Shown: positions 56,901-63,449 of the stretch, in pieces
Layout of the letters: every line of letters begins with the position of its first letter
How positions within the stretch are numbered: position 1 is the first letter of the stretch
Source of the DNA: Prevotella jejuni
GTDB lineage: Bacteria > Bacteroidota > Bacteroidia > Bacteroidales > Bacteroidaceae
Length of the DNA stretch: 63,449 nt
Assembly (NCBI RefSeq): GCF_900187995.1
Contig: NZ_FZNZ01000025.1
Coordinates: 1-63,449, forward strand
Direction: 5' to 3'
The notes under the pieces: model-generated
The model's database searches: none
What the model was told of the DNA's origin: nothing
The model's input: only the letters and a program-made list of their open reading frames with translations
Program-made: the position numbers and the translations under genes

Positions 56901-57071
56901 AGAGTGAAGCGTACACTCCTGCCAGGGATGTTAGGTATCTATGGAAACCTAAACCCTGTTGTCAGTCGACTCTATCATAGTAAGATAGGAGATAACAAGA
57001 CGCTACTCGACGACTATTGTAAGCGTAATACAAGTAGTATCGTCAATTATATTACAAAGCTATCAGAATAA
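53901..57071 (+). CDS. Membrane-spanning propeller sensor / putative transcriptional regulator
   Basis: 1056 residues from the ATG at 53901. N-terminal signal with a lipobox-like VITGC (Cys29). Residues about 45-620 form beta-propeller-type repeats like the periplasmic sensor of Bacteroidota hybrid two-component proteins. A single membrane helix (LIGIILFTMMSIIGIILFSYR, about 626-648) leads to a long cytoplasmic coiled coil and a compact conserved C-terminus (VRVLILLLAMPRVKRTLLPG, then NPVVSRLYHSKIG) that may bind DNA. No histidine kinase, ATPase or receiver domain is visible, so it may signal in one component. It lies directly upstream of the phosphatase-porin-phosphatase cluster and may control it. 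Confidence 0.62.
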   Translation: MTTEYNIQAKVHLLVSWLCLILLFVITGCKETAPSRSLSEREFHYADRLSALSIDKTGYWIGGETGVIWHINGDERKRYYTGLDRIYDVARDPSHPNQIWIASRNAGLQLWNIATDTLLHQLAYDIPGKGSRYSPYDITITAKHLYVATSQGLFSMPISQPQQGLTLLYPIKAASATQCCEPFLVNNLCPIDDKWLFAATQAGVISINLHTQKTELRHKGENIRKVAFYDGHLCILSDNQLTIENINGADSKHFPLPQSVLSFYKAGSTYYFITSSRILLSDNLERFVSIPLRNNVPDNPHRIAIADDGNGFSILLTKNALWRIPHHLGIFNANPPVVAACRMGNDLIYVNNQHELFRQKADELIAKKVYDFEDDELPKEMFADGEDIYYYTANNQVFRLNIGEQYLINQLFKRPQLLTQPRTRITSMALLSHENKLLLGVQDYLLSVDCRNGKTDTVKSMNNRYITAFHQSQESGKIYISTLNHGVFVSKGKQVERIAGTEHMVFVNSLCTYNSPRPRLLLLTNHYLQIQGADSIRTDGSNQIFCINDSIVYTIPEMGIHKYKIKNNRLYDCGSFFDDIHFNAQAAFSLNNTLYIGSDLGVILLTPGKEEAAKWVTFDNKAPSLQLIGIILFTMMSIIGIILFSYRRHKTLTYRQLQLSKDDLRHRLEALAGLKDRLTENEQNTLEAISNEIETINISSQSLRANNELFANLSARIARLNRDTAFQMVKFLNEQIDRIQQYEVYECSQMIHDSEEARSTDNIEIIIEQCKKNEVWLNHIQEIKERLDKFYRSTEGTLVLSGLNDGMRERLQHIQEATKQLTIAEVYSDFIVVKEQYENIFTPKGLKVICDYISASIVQLQRLKGYEEMAESLLNELQTIEKDIDNRDRIVLLRLLQTIDNRITQIKYLNTLQQLIEEYTTIHDNIKKENEERRMKKFHSKLFADIDSATRDVTDQIAQISEQFFISFATTDKEVCQEIFHFTSVNSQQVRVLILLLAMPRVKRTLLPGMLGIYGNLNPVVSRLYHSKIGDNKTLLDDYCKRNTSSIVNYITKLSE

Positions 57072-57231
57072 TCATAACAACTGATAACCAGCATATTAAG
57101 AATAGTTGCATCCATTTATTTTAGGCAAATAATAGGATGCAACTATTTTTATTTAGCCTTTTCATATACCTTTGCAACAACAGAAACAAATTGTCTTTTA
57201 ATTAATTCAAAATTATAAATTCAAATCTATT

Positions 57232-58026
57232 ATGATGACAAAGAAAACCTTAGTCGTTGGTCTGCTGGCAATGTTCTCAGTGACCACTTTCGCACAGACA
57301 ACTACAAAGAAGATTAAAGACGTTCGTACACAGCCCGACCTCTACTACCTTCAGGACGGACAACAGGCAAGTTCTCTCGAACTGCTCCCTGCTCCTCCGC
57401 AGCCAGGTAGCATCCAGTTCCTTTACGATCAGGCTCAATATCAGTGGGGAAAGATGCAGCGCGACACTCCACGTGGCGACCAAGCAGCAGCTGACGCACG
57501 TGTAGGTGGCGACGGAGTACCTAATGCCTTCTCTGAAGCCTTCGGTATTAAGATTAGCAAAGAGACAACTCCAGAGATCTACAAGCTCGTCTTGAATATG
57601 CGTGAGGACGCTGGCGACTTGGCTACACGCAGTGCTAAAGACCACTACATGCGTGTTCGTCCATTCGCTTTCTACAAAGAGATGACTTGCAACCCAGAGC
57701 AACAACAGGAGCTGTCAACCAATGGTTCTTATCCATCTGGCCATACGGCTATCGGTTGGGCAACTGCTCTTGTACTCTCAGAGATTAATGTCGACCGTCA
57801 AAATGAGATACTTGAACGTGGCTACCAGATGGGCCAGAGCCGTGTTATCTGCGGTTATCACTGGCAGAGCGACGTAGATGCAGCACGCATTGTCAGTGCA
57901 GCTGTCGTAGCACGTCTCCATGCTGACCCTGCTTTCCAAGAGCAGTTAGCTAAGGCGAAGAAGGAGTTTGCGAAGCTAAAGAAGGAGGGTAAGATTGCAA
58001 AGAGCACCTTTAAGGCTGCCAACTAA
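57232..58026 (+). CDS. Class A non-specific acid phosphatase (PAP2 superfamily)
   Basis: 264 residues with signal peptide (about 1-21). The three PAP2 motifs are complete: K136-x6-RP (KDHYMRVRP), PSGH at 168-171, and S203-R-x5-H210-x3-D214 ([12 protein letters not shown]). Periplasmic PhoC/PhoN-type enzymes release phosphate from many organic esters. First of three genes that would release phosphate outside and carry it in. Confidence 0.92.
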   Translation: MMTKKTLVVGLLAMFSVTTFAQTTTKKIKDVRTQPDLYYLQDGQQASSLELLPAPPQPGSIQFLYDQAQYQWGKMQRDTPRGDQAAADARVGGDGVPNAFSEAFGIKISKETTPEIYKLVLNMREDAGDLATRSAKDHYMRVRPFAFYKEMTCNPEQQQELSTNGSYPSGHTAIGWATALVLSEINVDRQNEILERGYQMGQSRVICGYHWQSDVDAARIVSAAVVARLHADPAFQEQLAKAKKEFAKLKKEGKIAKSTFKAAN

Positions 58027-58042
58027 GTCGTAAAAAAAAGCG

Positions 58043-58102
58043 AGAAAGGAGTTAACTTCGTCTGAAGATATCAACTATCTGTCAGAGACTTAACTCCTTT
58101 CT
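58043..58102 (+). terminator. Hairpin after acid phosphatase gene
   Basis: AGAAAGGAGTTAA pairs with TTAACTCCTTTCT across a 34-base loop. Could be a terminator or processing hairpin between phosphatase and porin genes. Confidence 0.65.
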
Positions 58103-58174
58103 CTCCCTCAACCTATCACTCTCTTTAGAGTAGAAAACCTAATTTTATAGAATATAGACAACATAAATACATCT

Positions 58175-59332
58175 ATGAAAAGAATTATCCTTATGGCAGC
58201 CTGTGGCTTAATGGCCTGTACAGGTGCCTTTGCTCAAGACGAAGAGCCAAAGTTAGTAGTTAAACCCTCAGGTCGTATCCTCATGGATGCAGGCGTTATG
58301 CACTCAACAGACGAGACACTTAACGACCAACTTAACGATGGTGTTGCCATCCCAGACGTACGTATGGGAGTCAGCGCAACCTACGGTAAATGGAAAGCTA
58401 AGGTCGATGTCGGTTATGCTCGACAAAGTCTTTCTCTCAAGGACATCAGCCTCGACTACAATTTCGACAAAGAGAACCTTATTCGTATGGGCTACTTTGT
58501 ACATCAGTATGGCCTCCAGAGCGGTACATCCTCAAGCTTTAAGGTTTCGATGGAGGAGCCTTTAGCCAACCAAGCCTTCTTCAATAGCCGTTTGATAGGT
58601 GCTATGTACGTGCATGCTGGCGATAAGTTCCACGCTACAGCATCAGTGTTTGCTGAGAACGACGCAATGAAGATGACCACTGATAAGCTCGGTAACGAGG
58701 CATGGGGTGCGATGACACGATTGGTATGGCGCCCATTGACTGAGCGTGGTAAGATTTTCCATATCGGTATCAGTGGTGCTTACGAGTCACCGCGTTACAA
58801 CAAGACTGCTGCTCTCAGCCATAAGTCATACACCTTAAGAGCTCCTTTCCCAACACGTATAGCCAACGTCGCAGCTCAAGAGGCTACCATCTCTGACGCT
58901 AAAGCACTATGGAAATTCTCTCCAGAAATGAACCTTGCGGTTGGTAACTTTGGTCTTGAAGCTCAGTACTTCTACGTAGGTATCAAGCGTGACAACGCCA
59001 TGCCAAACTACAGTGCATGGGGTGCTTATAGTAATGTACGCTACTTGCTCAAGGGTCAAGGTTATACTTATACCAAGGCAGATGCGGGTATTGCCACCCC
59101 AGACCCAGGTTCTATGGAGCTTGTTGCGGCCTATAACTACTCAACCTTAACGGACAAGGACGCCAATATCTACGGTGGTAAGGTTAACGATTGGTCGTTG
59201 ACTTTCAACTATTACCTCAATAAGTACATGATTTGGCGAGTACGTGGTTCTATCACACGGGCCACTGACAACGCTGCATTCAACAATAATACGTTCTCTA
59301 TCTTAGAGACTCGTCTGCAGATAAAGTTCTAA
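58175..59332 (+). CDS. Porin (phosphate-selective porin type)
   Basis: 385 residues with signal peptide (KRIILMAACGLMACTGAFAQ). The mature part alternates short amphipathic strands and ends in an aromatic-rich strand LETRLQIKF, typical of a 16-strand outer-membrane barrel. Text such as EPKLVVKPSGRILMDAGVM and ISLDYNFDKENLIRMGYFV fits the OprO/OprP-like family common in Bacteroidota. Between two phosphatases, so uptake of freed phosphate is the natural guess; selectivity is not shown by sequence. Confidence 0.78.
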   Translation: MKRIILMAACGLMACTGAFAQDEEPKLVVKPSGRILMDAGVMHSTDETLNDQLNDGVAIPDVRMGVSATYGKWKAKVDVGYARQSLSLKDISLDYNFDKENLIRMGYFVHQYGLQSGTSSSFKVSMEEPLANQAFFNSRLIGAMYVHAGDKFHATASVFAENDAMKMTTDKLGNEAWGAMTRLVWRPLTERGKIFHIGISGAYESPRYNKTAALSHKSYTLRAPFPTRIANVAAQEATISDAKALWKFSPEMNLAVGNFGLEAQYFYVGIKRDNAMPNYSAWGAYSNVRYLLKGQGYTYTKADAGIATPDPGSMELVAAYNYSTLTDKDANIYGGKVNDWSLTFNYYLNKYMIWRVRGSITRATDNAAFNNNTFSILETRLQIKF

Positions 59333-59404
59333 AACTCCGATAATTCACAACCTATTGTCGCACACTATGGGTTGTGAATTATGACTTAATAAAGTATTAC
59401 TACA

Positions 59405-60694
59405 ATGAGAAAAATCAATTCTTTCGTCCTCCTTCTGATACTGGCTCTACTCTGCCCAGTATTGGCTCAGGCACAGCTTCAGCGTTCTGACGCTTTCAAA
59501 GCGAAATATAAACTAAAAGAGGTTGTCATCCTCTCTCGTCATAACATCCGTTCACCGCTTTCAACCAATGGTTCTGCACTGAGCAAGATGACGCCACACG
59601 AGTGGACTAACTGGTCATCGGCTGCCAGCGAGTTAACGCTCAGAGGTGGTGTGTTAGAGACTGAGATGGGACAGTTCTTCCGCAAGTGGACCATCGAGAC
59701 AGGGCTGTTCAAGGACAATTATGTACCTTCTATTGATGAGGTAAACGTGTATGCTAACTCCATGCAACGCTGTATCGCTACGGCACAATATTTCTCAAGT
59801 GGGTTCATGCCAGTGGCTGGCTTACGTGTAAACCACCGTTATGTACCTTCAAAGATGGACCCAATCTTCTTCCCACGCCTTACTAAGAGTACACCTGCCT
59901 TCCGCTCTGAAGCCATGAAGCAAATCAACGCCATGGGTGGAAAAGAAGGTCTTGTTGGTATCAACAAGGGATTGAAAGACAGCTACGACCTCATTGCCAA
60001 GGTCTTAGACATGAAGCAAAGCGAGTATTATAAGAAAGGAGAAGTAAAGGACTTCACCACCAACGACACCCAAATCACGCTCGAACTTAATCAGGAACCA
60101 GGCATGAAAGGTTCGTTGAAGAATGCTAACTCGGCCTCTGATGCGTTTATCCTTCAGTATTACGAGGAGCCTGATGGCATGAAGGCAGCCTTTGGTCATA
60201 AGCTCACAACGGACGATTGGACTAAAATAGCTAAGGTGAAGGATGTCTATGGAGACGTTCTTTTCACAGCACCTATCGTAGCTGTCAACGTTGCTCACCC
60301 TCTTCTACAGTATATGTACGATGAGTTAAACGACAAAGACCGTAAGTTTACCTTCCTCTGTGGCCACGACTCAAATATTGCCAGCGTCGATGCTGCCCTT
60401 GGAGTAGAGGAGTATTCACTCCCAAACTCTATCGAGAAGAAGACACCTATCGGTTCAAAGCTTGTTATAGAGAAGTGGGTTGATGCTACAGGAAAGACTT
60501 TTATAGCCGTAAACCTCGTTTATCAGAGTACTGACCAGCTCAAGCAGATGTCTTTACTCGACCTCCAACACGCTCCACAGATTTTCTCTTTGAAGCTGAA
60601 GGGCCTCAATCAAAATACTGACGGACTATATACTTTCGAGGATGTCAACGCTCGCTTCCTCCAAGCTATCCGTGCATACGATGATATTAAGTAA
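59405..60694 (+). CDS. Histidine acid phosphatase / phytase-like
   Basis: 429 residues with signal peptide (about 1-24). Histidine phosphatase superfamily, branch 2: N-terminal SRHNIRSPL (Arg45, His46, Arg49) is a variant of RHGxRxP with Asn for Gly, and the C-terminal proton donor pair is His321-Asp322 in CGHDSNIAS. Family members hydrolyse phytate or sugar phosphates in the periplasm. Last gene of the phosphatase-porin-phosphatase group, 72 bases after the porin. Confidence 0.88.
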   Translation: MRKINSFVLLLILALLCPVLAQAQLQRSDAFKAKYKLKEVVILSRHNIRSPLSTNGSALSKMTPHEWTNWSSAASELTLRGGVLETEMGQFFRKWTIETGLFKDNYVPSIDEVNVYANSMQRCIATAQYFSSGFMPVAGLRVNHRYVPSKMDPIFFPRLTKSTPAFRSEAMKQINAMGGKEGLVGINKGLKDSYDLIAKVLDMKQSEYYKKGEVKDFTTNDTQITLELNQEPGMKGSLKNANSASDAFILQYYEEPDGMKAAFGHKLTTDDWTKIAKVKDVYGDVLFTAPIVAVNVAHPLLQYMYDELNDKDRKFTFLCGHDSNIASVDAALGVEEYSLPNSIEKKTPIGSKLVIEKWVDATGKTFIAVNLVYQSTDQLKQMSLLDLQHAPQIFSLKLKGLNQNTDGLYTFEDVNARFLQAIRAYDDIK

Positions 60695-60776
60695 ATAAGT
60701 AGTGGACAAGTAGACGAATTCTGGAGTTAACAAGTAGACGAGTTACTTGTGATGTAACCCATCACTCGTTCCTCTG

Positions 60777-61058
60777 TTATTATGTCTTTCATGTAAGTTG
60801 ACAAGTTAACACGTTACAAGTAAACGAGTTAATTGTTCTGTTACCACCCCCTTCCGTTCCTATGTTACTATGTCTCTCTTACAAGCAGCTCGTTAACTCG
60901 TCTACTCGTCCACCTTGTCTACTTACTCTGTTACCCTGTCTCTCTTACAAGCAGCTCGTTCGCTTGTCTGCTCGTTACTATAAAAACGTTCCTCTGTTAC
61001 CCTGTCTCTCTTACAAACAGCTCGTTAACTCGTCTACTCGTCCACCTTGTTTACCTGT
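60777..61058 (-). repeat. 66-bp tandem repeat cluster A
   Basis: GTTACCCTGTCTCTCTTACA or a variant recurs at 60865, 60931 and 60997, exactly 66 apart, with an earlier copy 88 bases before (66 + 22). Each unit splits into three 22-mers. Same orientation as cluster C (62713-63040). No gene supported. Confidence 0.82.
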
Positions 61059-61496
61059 CTACTCTCGCCAACCATACTTATACATCGTATATCCGTCTGT
61101 TCCTTTCCCATCCCCTATATATCTGAAAGAAGAAGGGAAGGCACCCTTGACAATAAGCTCTGTAGCATACTCATAACCAAAGGTATCAGCATCAACAGCT
61201 ATCATATGCCAAGGATAATACACATGGTTCTTGTCCTTTGCATAATTCTCACTCTCCTTGTCGATTGTCTTATTCACATAAAAAGTGCTGATATCCACAT
61301 CTTTCATAGGCTCAACATATCTGACAAGGACAGCCGAGTCACCTAAAGCAGCATAGATTTTATCATTATGCCGCCAATAGAAACCAATCCGTTCGTTCTC
61401 TTTCAATTGCCTCCAATGCCCACGTTCCTTATAATCACCGTAGGGTTTACAGGCCACAAGGAGCAATAAAGTAACAAAAATAAACACGTGTCTCAT
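61059..61496 (-). CDS. DKNYY-family lipoprotein
   Basis: 145 residues from the Met at 61496; lipobox LLVAC. Contains a DKNYY-type motif, NYAKDKNHVYYPWHMIAVD, and related FYVNKTIDKES. Exported, probably lipid-anchored; function unknown. Its stop codon lies at the edge of repeat cluster A. Same family as the protein at 29622-30188. Confidence 0.78.
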   Translation of the reverse strand: MRHVFIFVTLLLLVACKPYGDYKERGHWRQLKENERIGFYWRHNDKIYAALGDSAVLVRYVEPMKDVDISTFYVNKTIDKESENYAKDKNHVYYPWHMIAVDADTFGYEYATELIVKGAFPSSFRYIGDGKGTDGYTMYKYGWRE

Positions 61497-61544
61497 ATCC
61501 ATATAGACTTTATCAGAGTAGGACAAACAGCTGATTGACAGCGA

Positions 61545-62069
61545 TTACTTCAGATACTCATCATCACGAACAAGCACCTTCTCTATCTTACCAACATACA
61601 TCGTGTGAAGATTTCCTTCTGGATAAGCCTGCTCGAAAATGTCTTTATCAACAAAGCCACTCTCTTTTAAGTCGGCAACATACTCTTTCTTACAGATAAG
61701 AACCATCTTTGCTTCCTTAAAATAAACACTATTATCGGCAAAAACCTTTGTCAGTCCTGCTTTCTCTATCTTGTCTTCATCACGTCCAGAGACCGTACCG
61801 AGATAAGCCATCTGCTTCTTGAAAGATGCGTCCATGACACAGAGTGTGAAGTAGTCTTCCCTGTCTACGAATGTCTTTGTATATCTACTGGCACGGATAT
61901 AGGTCACTGCTGTTGGGTCGTTATGGCCCCACATACAGCCAAGGTGTCCCCAACTGATTGTCATAGTGTTACATCCATCCTGCTCATTACCCGCTGTGAC
62001 TAACATCCACTCCCTACCTAAAAGGTCGAATGGATTGAACTTTAAGTCCTTATAACTTACTTCCTTCAT
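61545..62069 (-). CDS. Flavin reductase-family protein
   Basis: 174 residues of the FMN-binding split-barrel flavin reductase family (LGREWMLVTAGNEQDGCNTM, TISWGHLGCMWGHNDPTAV). Likely reduces free flavin with NAD(P)H or acts as an FMN-binding oxidoreductase. Cytoplasmic. Upstream of the DKNYY lipoprotein gene on the same strand (gap about 48 bases). Both genes sit between repeat clusters A and B. Confidence 0.85.
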   Translation of the reverse strand: MKEVSYKDLKFNPFDLLGREWMLVTAGNEQDGCNTMTISWGHLGCMWGHNDPTAVTYIRASRYTKTFVDREDYFTLCVMDASFKKQMAYLGTVSGRDEDKIEKAGLTKVFADNSVYFKEAKMVLICKKEYVADLKESGFVDKDIFEQAYPEGNLHTMYVGKIEKVLVRDDEYLK

Positions 62070-62147
62070 CCTTATAAATTATTTATTATACCAATAAAAA
62101 CTTTTACCACATACAAAAGTAAGACTTTTATATGGTTAAACAAAGTA

Positions 62148-62645
62148 CTCTGAGAAAAATTTTGGGACAGGGGAACAGGACAAGGGAACAGACTGCTTGC
62201 AAGAAAGACAGAGTAACATAGGAACATTTTTATAGTAACAAGCAGATTAGCGGACAGGCTGCTTATCGAGAAGACAGGGTAACATAGGAACATTTGTATA
62301 GTAACGAGTAGACGAGAGAACTGGCTGCTTATCGAGAAGACAGGGTAACATAGGAACATTTTTATAGTAACAAGCAGACGAGGGAACTGGCTGCTTATCG
62401 AGAAGACAGGGTAACAAAGGAACGTTTTTATAGTAACGAGTAGACGAGAGAACTGGCTGCTTATCGAGAAGACAGGGTAACATAGGAACATTTTTATAGT
62501 AACAAGCAGATTAGCGGACAGGCTGCTTATCGAGAAGACAGGGTAACAAAAGAACGTTTTTATAGTAACAAGTAGACGAGAGAACTGGCTGCTTATCGAG
62601 AAGACAGGGTAACAAAGGAACGTTTTTATAGTAACAAATCGACAA
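62148..62645 (+). repeat. 66-bp tandem repeat cluster B (about 7.5 units)
   Basis: TAACATAGG or TAACAAAGG recurs at 62214, 62280, 62346, 62412, 62478, 62544 and 62610, each exactly 66 bases apart. Every unit contains GGCTGCTTATCGAGAAGACA. Because 66 is a multiple of three, stop-free frames arise on the minus strand; I do not call them genes. Confidence 0.93.
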
Positions 62646-62664
62646 GTCGATAAACTAATAGTTT

Positions 62665-63040
62665 TGTTACTGGTCTCTTTCCGTTCCTATGTTACTATGT
62701 CTTTCATGCAAGCAGACTGTTCACTCGTCTATTCCCCGAGTCGCTTACCCCTTAACTTGTTACTGATAAAAAAAACATGTTACTATAAAAAAGTTCCTAT
62801 GTTACTATGTCTTTCCTGCAAGCAGCCTGTTCACACGTCTTTTCGTTACTATAAAAACGATCCTTTGTTACCCTGTCTTTCTTACAAGCAGCTTGTTCAC
62901 ACGTCTTTTCGTTACTATAAAAACGTTCCTTTGTTACTATGTCTTTCCTGCAAGCAGCCTGTTCACACGTCTTTTCGTTACTATAAAAACGTTCCTTTGT
63001 TACTATGTCTTTCTTACAAGCAGCCTGTTCCCTTGTCTCG
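62665..63040 (-). repeat. 66-bp tandem repeat cluster C (about 5 units, inverted to B)
   Basis: GTTACTATAAAAA recurs at 62779, 62845, 62911 and 62977, 66 apart. On the minus strand the units match cluster B (GGCTGCTTG, then AAAGACATAGTAACA). B and C face each other around 62645-62665. Confidence 0.92.
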
Positions 63041-63110
63041 CATCGGCAGGTTCACCAGTCCACTCAACCCACTTATCCACATAAACTTCTGTAGTTTTTC
63101 CAATATAATA

Positions 63111-63142
63111 TTTGTCAGTTTATTGCAAAATGTGTACCTTTG
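63111..63142 (+). promoter_or_regulatory. Promoter of Fur-family gene
   Basis: TTTG (63111-63114), 20 bases, TACCTTTG (63135-63142). Start expected near 63149. Confidence 0.82.
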
Positions 63143-63159
63143 CAATCACACTAAAGTGG

Positions 63160-63181
63160 TCACCCATATAAAATCGGGTGA
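63160..63181 (+). promoter_or_regulatory. Small hairpin in leader of Fur-family gene
   Basis: TCACCC (63160-63165) pairs with GGGTGA (63176-63181), about ten bases after the predicted transcription start and 56 before the GTG start. Possibly an mRNA 5' stabiliser or control hairpin; weak evidence. Confidence 0.35.
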
Positions 63182-63236
63182 TTTGTTATGAAAAGAGAGT
63201 AGAGATTTAAGTATAAATAGATAAAAGATAGACACA

Positions 63237-63425
63237 GTGGATTCAGTTTATAACAAATTAAAAGAGTTAGGTATTCGTCCGTCTGTTCAGCGTGTAGCAA
63301 TCATGAACTATCTCGCTACACATCATACTCACCCTACTGTTGAGGAAGTCTTCCTGCAAGTTCCAAAACGAAGTGCAATAAAAGAGTGTCCCTCTCCGAG
63401 AGATGCAGACGTTCTCGACGCGTAG
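63237..63425 (+). pseudogene. Fur/PerR-family regulator, 3' truncated
   Basis: GTG start. The first ~42 codons (DSVYNKLKELGIRPSVQRVA, then ATHHTHPTVEEVFLQ) are the N-terminal winged-helix part of a Fur-family metal or peroxide regulator. After VFLQ the text no longer looks like Fur (the usual SKTTVYNTL recognition helix is missing) and ends in a stop at 63425 inside a palindrome. So the gene is either interrupted by an inserted element or joined wrongly at a contig end. A true PerR or Fur role cannot be told apart from this fragment. Confidence 0.7.
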
Positions 63426-63449
63426 CGAGAGGTTGTCTGCATCTCTCGG
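63396..63449. repeat. 54-bp palindrome at right edge
   Basis: CCGAGAGATGCAGAC at 63396-63410 pairs perfectly with GTCTGCATCTCTCGG at 63435-63449; inner parts also pair loosely (CTCG...CGAG). It could be an element terminus, a terminator-like hairpin or an assembly fold-back. Confidence 0.8.

Noticed and set aside
60833..61176. Overlapping open frames across repeat cluster A
   Set aside because: Same reason: repeat-driven, low-complexity, and two frames are open at once.
62072..63191. Open frames of 139 and 175 codons with 22-residue repeats in the 66-bp arrays
   Set aside because: The unit is a multiple of three, so stop-free frames follow automatically. Several frames and both strands stay open, and there is no promoter or ribosome site.

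Overview
ORGANISM. The window comes from a Prevotella-like member of the Bacteroidota, most likely an oral species of the P. melaninogenica type; the species is inference. Evidence: families largely confined to this phylum (Oar-like TonB-dependent receptor, DUF3256, DUF4421, DUF1460, M56-TonB fusion, DKNYY proteins, GH92), a Bacteroidota-type II-C CRISPR system with a 47-nt repeat, and many promoters of the Bacteroidota form TTTG-N19/20-TAnnTTTG. No rRNA or tRNA gene was seen. The right edge ends exactly on a 54-bp palindrome that cuts off a Fur-family gene, which looks like an assembly break at a repeat.

LAYOUT. 0.5-9.3 kb: cytoplasmic asparaginase, a sialic-acid catabolic set (lyase, MFS transporter, mutarotase), a cupin and an Oar-like outer-membrane receptor. 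9.7-13 kb: minus-strand group rsmE / DUF151 nuclease / nucleoside MFS / DUF3256. 13-23 kb: zinc-ribbon protein, small HERIH protein, TrmO, OPT peptide transporter, LuxR response regulator, PafA-like phosphatase, two tandem deoxynucleoside kinases, thioredoxin reductase and an MsrB-MsrA fusion. 23-31 kb: DUF1460, DUF4421, Gfo/Idh/MocA, engB, ABC-F, DKNYY protein and beta-carbonic anhydrase. 31-34 kb: BlaI/BlaR-type pair and a lipoprotein. 34.4-36.1 kb: ABC-type ATPase plus DUF4435 protein, a compact PARIS-like anti-phage pair. 36-41 kb: GH92 mannosidase, lipocalin-like protein and PepSY membrane protein. 41.2-51.6 kb: complete type II-C CRISPR-Cas locus (tracrRNA, cas9, cas1, cas2, IS remnant, 44-repeat array). 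52-60.7 kb: DUF417 protein, a large propeller-type membrane sensor/regulator, then acid phosphatase, porin and histidine phosphatase, which read as a phosphate-ester scavenging locus. 61-63.4 kb: DKNYY lipoprotein, flavin reductase and a truncated Fur-family gene, embedded in 66-bp repeat arrays.

MOST INTERESTING. (1) Many intergenic regions carry tandem repeats of unrelated sequence whose unit length is always 22 bp or a multiple (22, 44, 66): at least twelve arrays. One family is a 22-bp palindrome used at three loci. (2) The CRISPR locus is compact: tracrRNA and cas9 have facing promoters, so the tracrRNA lies wholly antisense to the cas9 leader; every repeat carries TACCTTTG, a Bacteroidota -7 box, in the crRNA direction; and two spacer pairs encode the same peptides with mostly synonymous differences, suggesting repeated sampling of related phage genes. 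(3) The PARIS-like pair has its own promoter. (4) Several small inverted-repeat elements recur within the window.
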